Below, in pieces: positions 19,101 to 25,686 of a stretch of 25,686 bases of DNA. The stretch covers positions 163,936-189,621 of the forward strand of contig NW_003129858.1 of assembly GCF_000003605.2 (NCBI RefSeq), given 5' to 3'. Source of the stretch: Saccoglossus kowalevskii (Eukaryota; Hemichordata; Enteropneusta; Harrimaniidae). Within the stretch, counting starts at the first letter, position 1; the number at the start of each line of letters is the position of its first letter. A model generated the notes under the pieces. That model saw only the letters and a list, made by a program, of their open reading frames with translations. It had not been told where the DNA came from and ran no database searches. The translations under genes were made by a program, and so were the position numbers.

Positions 19101-22100
19101 AGAAAACAAACACTTCCCCATTCTGTTGCATATGACGTATATATAATTGAGAAAAAATATTCTGTTGGCATAACTGACCTTATTTTAGCAGTGTTTACTA
19201 AATATAATTTAGTATGATGTTGCATCAGAGCTAGTTCTGGATTTACACAGCCAACAAAAGTATGGTTCTTGAACATATCCCTTAAACCTACAAACAGAAA
19301 TTTTGTAAAGAAATAACAAAAGTAATGTGTAAGGTTTTGCATGGAGATTGACATCAATAAGCAATAACTGTCACAAGTAATAACTGCATGAAATATGATG
19401 CAGTGACGGATACACATGATAAAATAGAATATTCCTGATATCTGAATAACTTGATAAATGCATAGAATATATGAAATATATACACAACTCCAGTTAGTTT
19501 TGAGTCAAGTTAGAATTTAAGAAGTATTTGACCAACAACTATGTGTAAATATTTAATCAAAGAAACCTTAGAAATAACTCCTGTTTACAAGGGTATTGAA
19601 AGCATAGAGTACAAAACATAGCACAACTATTACAACTGCTCAATATTGCACCCAGGCAACAGACAAGGTAACCTCTTTACCATACCATTTTATTATCATT
19701 ACTGTCAAGGTAATTATTATGGTAGATAAGTATTTTGCCCCCCAGATCATCAAAATATTGAATGCAAGACACACTCGCCCACTCACTAACCTTTGTGCAT
19801 ATTCTGTTCAATCTCTTTTTGTAGTGTTAAAACACTAGTAAGTGTAATCTCTCTTCTATGTGGCTGTCTAACAAATGAACTAGAACTATCCTGACAATCA
19901 CTATCATATTCTCTTTGTTTCCTGTTGAAGTGATCATAATACAAGTCATTAGAAATTGACACTTTCCCAGTTAAATTTTTGAAAGTTCTCTTTGTGCTCG
20001 TCATATTAAAGCGGAGAAGTTGTCGCAAGCGTGTCCCTGAAACTTTAGTTCCAAGTGGCGTATAGACCCAGATTGTTTATTTACATCAAAACACGTGTTC
20101 AGTGTAGTAGTAATATGGCCAAAAATAAAAACAGCCGTTATTCGGCCATCTTTGATCTGATTATAAAACACACTGATATGTATGATGTATGTGCCAAATA
20201 CGAATGAAAATGGTACATAAATTGTGGAAATATAGTAGTAAGACCAAAAAGTCAGATGGCTGTCATTCAGCCATCCTTGACCAGATTTTGAAACAAATTG
20301 TCATGGACATGCATCCTAACATGTATAAAGTACATGTATGTGCCAAATTTGAATGAAAACTGACAGAGCACATCCAAGATACCGCATAAAAAAAAAACAA
20401 GATGCCTGCCAGTCGACCATCTTTGATCCAATTGCGAAATAAATCGTCATGGACATGTATCCTAACATGTATAATCTATGTACCAAGTTTGAATGACAAC
20501 TGACAAAGCATGTTTAAAATACAACATTTTCAAAAAACAAGATGGCTGCCTGTCGGCCATTTTGAATCGAATCGCTAAACCACTGCATGTGCATATGTCC
20601 CACATAAGGTACTAGGCACATGCAAAGAATGAACAGAATCGGTCCACAGGATTCTGAAATATAACTCTGGACGGACACACGGACGGACGGAGACCGAATT
20701 ATAAGTCCCCGTTTTCGGACTTCGAACGGGGACTAATAAAGTGAGCAGGCATCAGTCGATACAACCATACTGTATACTGGATTATTAAAATATGCTTTTG
20801 TCTAGAGGTTATAAATGGCAAGTGAGGCTATTTTGTAGTGGATATAAGACCTCTCTAGGTAAAATTACCATATTTTGTGGGAGATAATAACCAAGTGTAA
20901 GCTCTAAATATGCTAATTTTACCCAAGATTACCATTTATAAACTCATTATAACATGCTGGCACAAGAAATACACTACAAACTTACTGTTTATATCATGTT
21001 GCTATGTGTAAATTTCTAATTCTCTCAAGGTCTTTTCTTGGATTATAGTACTATTGTAAGGGGTGATGAAAAAGTTTTTTTTTAAAAACACCTAAAAGTG
21101 TTAAAATTGTGAAAACATAAAACCCCGATTTTCATTGTTAATGCATTATTTTGGTTTTATTTGTGTAAACTGGCATTCTAATTCATTTTGAAGGATTAAA
21201 ATTTACCTGCTGCGTAGTGCGTGTTCTAGATATCATATATCAAGTTCAGGGCTAAAACATGCTCTATAGAACATATGCATAAATGGGTGAGGCATATGGC
21301 AAAATGGTCAACAGTTCTTGTATATTTCAATGAGCTAGTGGCAATAGTGACTATACACTATTTCCGCATATAAACACAAAGCAAAAACAGTAAAATATAC
21401 AAAGTTTTTAGTTATGATTCTTTGCAGTTACGTTGATTAACAAAAACAGACGACAGGTCTGGCGAGTGACAGGAACGAACACGTCGATGACATCTTGTGT
21501 TCAATTCAAACACTATGCTGCAATGAACAAGCATGTTTCTCACAGGGAGTTTTTTCACAAAATGCGCAATATATTACTATTTTTCCCAATAATAATTCGT
21601 ATTCGGTTTGCCTGTTTTGATTAGTTTATCACACAGTCGCAATCACTATAAACAGTGCTCACAGTCAATCTCGTTTCAGTTAGATATTTAAGCCAGTTCA
21701 TTAAGTTTTGTGGTGGGATCACAGGTCTTCCAGTGCCAGGTATAAGACCTTGTTTCAGCCAATCAGATTGCTAGATTCAGATTTTCATAATTGAAGATAG
21801 ACCATTGTCATTGTACGCATTTGATTCTCTTGGACGACACTAACAGAATAATTTTCAAAGTGATTAAAAGATCCTCTTCAGGTACTAGGTAGTTCAGTTG
21901 AGTATATCTGAATATTACCCTAGTTAATAAGCAAGGGAAAGAAGTGAATCATAATTTACTAGGATTGTCAATCAGAGCTTATGATGAAGTTTCTAAGCAA
22001 AGAAGCACATCTGTATGATGTTCTAACCATTTTGGAGTAACTATTATAATGTACTTACCCTGAAACAGAAGTATCCATGGTAACCAACTCATTATCTTCC

Positions 22101-25100
22101 TCTATTTCATTTACAGTACAATCCAATTTGTTTTCTTTCCCTAAATTATCAAGCTGAGTAAAATCAACTGTTGTGTCACCTAAAGAGACACAAGCAACTT
22201 CCTGGACACTCCCTGAGCTTCTGGTACTGGCTACTTCCTTGAACTCATCAGCACTGGTAGTACGGGCAACTCGGACAGCCCCTCTGTCGCTTGTACTGGC
22301 AGACGTTGGTGAATTATCTATGCTGCTGGTACTGCTAGGTCTTGGTGTAGCAATCCTGGAAGAACTCAAAGTAGCACTTTCCTCAGGAATGATAGAGGGC
22401 GATGAAATCTGGGATTTGTTAAGAAATGTTTCTAGTTTCTGTATTTTGTTATCTGTTCTCACCATCTGATGAGCATAGACCTTGTCCCCACTTTTACCAG
22501 TGTTGCTCGGTAAAATTTCAGAGGTTTGTATGGAAGCACCTGGGAGTAAAGCCTGGAAATGTAATAACAATAATATATTGGATACCAACAATATAGAAAA
22601 TAGTGTAACCATGAAAGTAAGAATGATATAATAGCTATAAGAGTTACATGTATCAGATAAATCATACAAGTTATACAATTATTGTTATGATTTCATTACG
22701 AACAAGTCATTATTAAGGAAATAGTCGTCGTTGGAATCAGAGGAAATGTTATTCATGCCAAAAATAAAATATAGACCAAAAGCATAGTTAGTAATTGAGA
22801 GTGAATAATTGGCTGGTCTAGTATAAGTATAAATTAGATTCCAATATGTATGAAGTATATGCAAAATATGATAAAATGATCCCTTAGCCTTCTTTGATCT
22901 CATTATGAAACAAATTGTCATGGACATGTAATCTAAAATGTACAATGTATGTACCAAATTTGGCCACCATTTGAATAAGCATGCATAAGATACCACATTT
23001 TCAAAAACAAAATGGCTGCCAGGTAGCTAACTTGGATTGAATCAGTAAACCCTGCATGTGCATATATCCCAGATAAAGTACGAGGCACATGCAAAGAATA
23101 AACAGATTTGGTCCACAGGGTTCTGAAATATGACTCCAGACGAACAGAGACCAAATTATAAGACAGGGGATAAATGTGCATCCTGATTGGTTTAGTTGGT
23201 TAGACAGAAGATAAAGTGTGTTCCGATTGGTTTAGTGGGTTGGGCCGGGGATAAATGTGTATTCTGATTGATTTAGCAGGTTAGACAGGGGATAAATGTG
23301 TATTCTGATTGGTTTAGTGGGTTAGACAGAAGATAAAGGTGTATTCTGATTGGTTTAGTGGGTTGGGCCGGGGATAAATGTGTATTCTGATTGATTAAAT
23401 GGGTTAGACAAGGGATAAATGTGCATTCTGATTGATTTAGCAGGTTAGACAGAAGATAAAGGTGTATTGTAATTGGTTTAGTGGGTTAGGCAAGGAAAAA
23501 AAGTGCATTATGATTGGTTCAGTTGGTTAGACAGAAGATAAAAGTGTGTTCCGATTGGTTTAGTGGGTTAGCAAAGGGATAAATGTACTTCCTGATTGGT
23601 TTAGTGGGTTAGGCCAGGGATTAATGTGTATTCTGATTGGTTCAGTGGGTTAGACAGAAGACAAAGGTGTATTCTGATTGGTTTAGTGGGTTAGGCCAGG
23701 GATAAATGTGTATTCTGATTGGTTTAGTGGGTTAGACAGAAGATAAAGGTGTATTCTAATTGGTTTAGTTGGTTAGGCCAGGGATAAATGTGTATTCTGA
23801 TTGGTTTAGTGGGTTAGACAGACGATAAAGGTGTATTGTGATTGGTTTAGTGGGTTAGGCAAGGAAAAAATGTGCATCCTGATTGATTTAGCAGGTTAGA
23901 CAGAGGATAAATGTGTATTCTGATTGGTTTAGTGGGTTAGTCAGAAGAAAAATATGCATCCTGATTGGTTTAGTGGGTTAGACAGAGGAAAAATGTCAGG
24001 GGACAAAGGTGTATCATGATAGGTTTAGTTGGTTAGGCTTGATACAAAAGTGCATTATAATTGGAAAATAGAAAATAACAGGTATTCTCCAGAAATTCTA
24101 GGATGAATATGTTGTGTCATTACAAAACAGGGTTAGCAATTACCTGTGTGAAGAATGTTCTGGATGCATTAGCACCAAGTAGCTTTTGCTCTACACACTG
24201 CTGTATTTCCTCTAATATCATGTCTTCATGTAAGAAATGTACTTCATGCTTTGTGGGATGAACATTTACATCAACATTCTGAGGAGAAATCTCTAAACTA
24301 TAAAAAGATTAAAATAGTAGAATGTTATTACATTCATATTATTACTGTCATTGTAAAACGATAAGAATTACCAAGATATGAAAGACAGTAAAAACATACA
24401 TGGATCATTAGTTTTTGTGGAAGCTCTAAAAGATTGTCATTATTTCTACTGCAGTGGAAGAGTAATGCTGAGACTGACAGAGTGGGTTTTTAGGGTGAAC
24501 TCTGAACTTAGAAATATATCTATACTTCTATTTAGAATGACAAATGCAGATAATTTCAGGTGACTTTAGCCGACAACAGTGAAGAATTTAAAACTAGACT
24601 AATGGTACTAGACTACAGGTACAATGCAGATTTTATGACACCTATAAAGTACACTTTTTAAAATGGATACCTAGTAATTGCATTACATAGTCTCTGTGAA
24701 TTTTCAAAGTTTAAACTGCATTCACTAAAACAAAATGACATGCATCAAATACCAAGTTTGAATGAAATCTGTCCATGCACAACTGAGATTCAGATTCTGA
24801 ATAGCAGCCATTTTGAATTGGATCACCAAATGAATAAATATGCATATATGTGACATGATGTATATCAGACATTCAACTCTGGAACAGCATTTGTGAAAAG
24901 AAAATGGCTGCCTGTCAGGAATTTTAAATCAGATCTAGAACGTCCAATGTATGCACCCAATTGACCATACACAGCAGAGATCTGGTTTTGGAATGGCATA
25001 AAGGCTTGGTTTTGATGAATGTGAGCACAAAAATCATTTGGCCATCTCGAAACGGATTGCAAAACTAATGGATGTGCAAATGTATGTTAAAATGCAGGAT

Positions 25101-25296
25101 GTATGTGTAAAGTTTGAACGTAATCGGGTCAAGGCATGTCTGAAATACAGGTGGAGAAGCACATGGACGCACAAAAATATTGCAGCCACAAATGTGTCTC
25201 ACCTTAGGTACAGAAATGGATGTGAATTCTTCGGTAAGTAAGATGTGTACACTGCCTCTATAGTTTTCCTCAAAGCTGATGACTCTACCAAACGAT
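16022..25296 (-). CDS. MLH1: DNA mismatch repair protein MLH1, last ten coding exons (5' part off the window)
   Basis: Exons 25296-25203, 24297-24144, 22552-22059, 19921-19791, 19287-19179, 18503-18440, 17905-17741, 17136-17044, 16903-16796 and 16195-16022 join in one consistent phase for 1586 coding bases (about 527 residues). They cover the end of the N-terminal ATPase/transducer region, including the MutL-family string [13 protein letters not shown]; a Ser/Thr-rich linker opening with [12 protein letters not shown] and QKLETFL; and the C-terminal dimerisation domain with [20 protein letters not shown], ending in the conserved FERC. MLH1 pairs with PMS2, PMS1 or MLH3 in mismatch repair, and with MLH3 resolves meiotic crossovers. 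The C-terminal Cys contributes to the partner's endonuclease site in studied homologues. Exon lengths 94, 154, 109, 64, 165 and 93 equal human exons 10, 11, 14, 15, 16 and 17 as I recall them. The linker exon is longer than human. No disabling changes are seen. Confidence 0.97.
16796..16903 (-). CDS. MLH1: MLH1 exon 18 equivalent (108 bases)
   Basis: The acceptor TTTTTACCAAAG has an imperfect tract, and the donor is GTAAGT. It encodes [20 protein letters not shown] and 16 further residues, matching human [20 protein letters not shown]. It is two codons shorter than the 114 bases of the human exon. The lost codons are in the variable tail, which reads FPEQGIKE here. Confidence 0.95.
17044..17136 (-). 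CDS. MLH1: MLH1 exon 17 equivalent (93 bases)
   Basis: The acceptor is GTTTTTCAG and the donor GTAAGT. It encodes [20 protein letters not shown] and [11 protein letters not shown], with the same length and phase as the human exon. Confidence 0.96.
17137..17740. other. MLH1 intron between exon 16 and 17 equivalents
   Basis: A 604-base intron with GT-AG ends. A TGATGTCATCA string near 17580-17592 is CRE-like, but is probably incidental here. Nothing else was seen. Confidence 0.8.
17741..17905 (-). CDS. MLH1: MLH1 exon 16 equivalent (165 bases)
   Basis: The acceptor is TTTTCTCTCAG and the donor GTATGT. It encodes [38 protein letters not shown] and [17 protein letters not shown]. This matches human exon 16 in length and phase, and most residues are identical or similar. 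Confidence 0.97.
17906..18439. other. MLH1 intron between exon 15 and 16 equivalents
   Basis: A 534-base intron from GTACGT to CTCTCAG on the minus strand. It is AT-rich, with no feature seen. Confidence 0.8.
18440..18503 (-). CDS. MLH1: MLH1 exon 15 equivalent (64 bases)
   Basis: The acceptor is TTTATTTTTCAG and the donor GTACGT. With the AG carried from exon 14 it encodes [20 protein letters not shown] and LS (human [21 protein letters not shown]). The exon is too short to stand out as an open frame, but its length and phase are the same as human. Confidence 0.96.
18504..19178. other. MLH1 intron between exon 14 and 15 equivalents
   Basis: A 675-base intron with GTCAGT donor. It is AT-rich, and no gene or repeat family member was recognised. 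Confidence 0.8.
19179..19287 (-). CDS. MLH1: MLH1 exon 14 equivalent (109 bases)
   Basis: The acceptor is TTCTGTTTGTAG and the donor GTCAGT. It encodes [20 protein letters not shown] and [15 protein letters not shown]. This is the start of the C-terminal dimerisation domain core, the same length and phases as human. Confidence 0.97.
19791..19921 (-). CDS. MLH1: MLH1 exon 13 equivalent (131 bases, acceptor less certain)
   Basis: The donor is GTTAGTGAG. It encodes [20 protein letters not shown], then [20 protein letters not shown]. The second part matches human [20 protein letters not shown]. The acceptor CTTCAACAG at 19922 has a weak pyrimidine tract. I chose it because it completes the split Gly codon in phase and leaves a plausible branch region (TTCTAATGAC) upstream. 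The upstream open frame to about 20028 could be additional coding sequence if another acceptor is used. The human exon is 149 bases. Confidence 0.8.
20112..20740. mobile_element. Modular non-coding repeat: four monomers, GGACGG tract, terminal hairpin
   Basis: Four diverged monomers are anchored on CCAT at 20146, 20271, 20417 and 20557 (spacing 125, 146 and 140). Each has a version of AAGATGGCTGCC, GCCATCTTTGATC, TCATGGACATGTATCC and CCAAGTTTGAATG in this order. The last monomer is more diverged. Then come the tract GGACGGACACACGGACGGAC (about 20669-20690), ATAAG, and a hairpin of AGTCCCCGTT (20704-20713) with AACGGGGACT (20725-20734), then CTAATAAA. No frame is coding. Tandem monomers plus a terminal hairpin recall Helitron-derived non-autonomous elements, but the canonical ends are not evident, so the class is open. 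Confidence 0.7.
20809..20941. mobile_element. 133-base imperfect palindrome, MITE-like
   Basis: The outer arms TTATAAATGG (20809-20818) and CCATTTATAA (20932-20941) are perfect complements. The inner arms at 20858-20875 and 20906-20923 match over GGTAAAATTA-CATATTT with one mismatch. It is non-coding and AT-rich. No clear target-site duplication was seen. Confidence 0.5.
22059..22552 (-). CDS. MLH1: MLH1 exon 12 equivalent (494 bases, linker region)
   Basis: The acceptor is TTATTACATTTCCAG and the donor GTAAGT. It encodes [20 protein letters not shown], then [20 protein letters not shown] and ETFL, then a long Ser/Thr-rich stretch (about 100 residues, with many TS, SS and DEF/EED patches) ending MDTSVSG. 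The start and end phases equal human exon 12, but the exon is 123 bases longer than the 371 I recall for human. The extra length is all in the disordered linker. Confidence 0.95.
22885..23163. mobile_element. Partial copy of the modular repeat (two monomers and truncated tail)
   Basis: The order is the same as the end of 20112-20740: TCATGGACATGTAATCTAAA, AAAATGGCTGCC, GCATGTGCATAT, GGCACATGCAAAGAAT, GGTCCACAGGGTTCTGAAAT, then CCAGACGAACAGAGACCAAA and TTATAAGAC. It stops where the hairpin should begin, and the 41-base satellite starts there instead. Confidence 0.7.
23162..24064. repeat. 41-base tandem satellite, about 22 units
   Basis: The unit reads approximately TTCTGATTGGTTTAGTGGGT, then TAGACAGAAGATAAAGGTGT and A. 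I count 21 full units and a partial one, with an insertion of roughly 10 bases in unit 20. Two unit types alternate in places (GACAGAAGATAAAGG and GGCCAGGGATAAATG), so an 82-base higher-order period is visible, especially in units 11-16. Units 7-8 closely resemble units 16-17. Nearly every unit has ATTGG or a one-base variant. It lies wholly in an MLH1 intron. Confidence 0.95.
24144..24297 (-). CDS. MLH1: MLH1 exon 11 equivalent (154 bases)
   Basis: The acceptor is CTTTTTATAG and the donor GTAATT. It encodes [20 protein letters not shown], then [20 protein letters not shown] and [11 protein letters not shown]. The DVNVHPTK motif is the most conserved part of the MutL transducer domain. Its Lys reaches the ATP site in MutL structures. 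Confidence 0.97.
24298..25202. other. MLH1 intron between exon 10 and 11 equivalents
   Basis: A 905-base intron with donor GTGAGA and acceptor TTTTTATAG. The half nearest exon 10 (about 24735-25190) is made of diverged monomers of the modular repeat. The rest is unremarkable AT-rich sequence. Confidence 0.8.
24735..25190. repeat. Diverged monomers of the modular repeat
   Basis: Successive monomer marks are visible: ACCAAGTTTGAATGAAATCT, AGCAGCCATTTTGAATTGGA, AAAATGGCTGCCTGTCAGGA, GGCCATCTCGAAACGGATTG, GTGTAAAGTTTGAACGTAAT and GGCATGTCTGAAATACAGG. It ends with ACATGGACGCACA, similar to the start of the GGACGG tract, close to the exon 10 donor. Confidence 0.65.
25203..25296 (-). CDS. MLH1: MLH1 exon 10 equivalent (94 bases)
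   Basis: The acceptor is TTTGTTTATTGCAG and the donor GTGAGA. It encodes [20 protein letters not shown] and [11 protein letters not shown] (with exon 11). Human reads [20 protein letters not shown] and PKNTHPFLYLS. Length and phases are identical to human. Exons 1-9 are beyond the right edge. Confidence 0.97.
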
Positions 25297-25316
25297 CTGC
25301 AATAAACAAATCAGTC

Positions 25317-25392
25317 AGCCATCTTGAATCAACAAACAATGACATGATGTATACATATAAAGTTTGATTGCAATCAGTCAATGTATGTGAGA
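25317..25392. repeat. Single monomer of the modular repeat
   Basis: It reads AGCCATCTTGAATCAACAAA, CAATGACATGATGTATACAT, AAAGTTTGATTGCAATCAGT and CAATGTATGTGAGAAACT. It has the same order of blocks as the copies on the other side of exon 10. Confidence 0.55.
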
Positions 25393-25520
25393 AACTCTAT
25401 CAGTTCCTGTTATATATAGGTTCAATGTATCAACCATACAGCTGACAATGTATAACCAAGATCTGGGTGTGAAATGAAAGAAATGCTTGATTTTACAGCA
25501 AGTTTCATAAGTATTGGGGC

Positions 25521-25553
25521 AGCCAATTTGCAAACTCGCTAGCCGAATTGGCT
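25521..25553. repeat. Hairpin with AGCCAATT / AATTGGCT arms
   Basis: The eight-base arms are perfect complements with a 17-base loop. An inner alternative, TAGCC/GGCTA, also exists. Confidence 0.5.
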
Positions 25554-25686
25554 AACTGCTTTGGTTTTGAATAAGTTTATTCGGAATCCTGTCAGCTAAA
25601 GGCTGTTTTACAAGGAGCCATTTAAAATATTACATTAAAATACAATACAGAAAAAAAGCCATAAAAATATATACAAATATACAAGC

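Larger units (their letters stand above)
19922..22058. other. MLH1 intron between exon 12 and 13 equivalents
   Basis: The largest intron in the window (2137 bases). It holds a full copy of the modular monomer/hairpin repeat (20112-20740) and a 133-base imperfect palindrome (20809-20941). No exon was recognised in it. Confidence 0.8.
22553..24143. other. MLH1 intron between exon 11 and 12 equivalents
   Basis: A 1591-base intron. About three quarters of it is repeat: a partial copy of the modular element (22885-23163) running directly into the 41-base satellite (23162-24064). Confidence 0.85.
25297..25686. other. MLH1 intron upstream of exon 10 equivalent (partial)
   Basis: It contains one monomer of the modular repeat (25317-25392) and an inverted repeat at 25521-25553. 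No further MLH1 exon was found before the window ends. Confidence 0.8.

Noticed and set aside
22173-22469. Plus-strand 98-codon frame opposite MLH1 linker exon
   Set aside because: It is a shadow frame caused by the biased Ser/Thr codons of the minus-strand exon.
23162-24064. CRISPR array
   Set aside because: The repeats are directly adjacent, diverged and without unique spacers, in a eukaryotic intron. It is a satellite.

Overview
This is animal nuclear DNA. Genes are split into short exons by AG/GT-bounded introns, intergenic DNA is long and AT-rich, and repeats are abundant. There is one assembly gap of Ns. No bacterial or viral gene organisation is visible. The protein similarities are close to vertebrate versions, and six of the ten MLH1 exons here have exactly the length I remember for the human gene. 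That fits a slowly evolving invertebrate such as a hemichordate, lancelet or similar marine animal. The species cannot be fixed from the sequence alone.

Three genes can be supported. (1) At the left, on the minus strand, lies the 5' end of a CEP128-like centriole gene: two coding exons (2365-2213 and 1128-1042), with the rest off the left edge and a likely non-coding first exon ending at 4931. (2) In the middle, on the plus strand, is a complete CNTD1-like gene (7905-8849). It is a divergent cyclin of meiotic crossover formation, with an uninterrupted 314-codon reading frame, a splice acceptor just before the start codon and a poly(A) signal 70 bases after the stop. (3) At the right, on the minus strand, are the last ten coding exons of MLH1 (25296-16022), equivalent to human exons 10-19. 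All splice phases agree and the protein ends in the family's FERC terminus. Its first exons lie beyond the right edge.

Layout: CEP128 and CNTD1 are head to head across a probable divergent promoter (about 5.1-5.44 kb, with outward-facing CCAAT boxes and an NRF1-like palindrome). CNTD1 and MLH1 are convergent, separated by about 7 kb of repeat-bearing DNA that includes the 591-base gap. In mammals CNTD1 is needed for crossover maturation and for MLH1/MLH3 focus formation on meiotic chromosomes, so the adjacency of the two genes is the most interesting biological point here.

The introns and spacers hold a modular repeat family: tandem ~125-146-base monomers, a GGACGG-rich tract and a terminal hairpin whose two arms vary together between copies. 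There is also a ~900-base satellite of 41-base units carrying an ATTGG box in nearly every unit, and several foldback or MITE-like elements.
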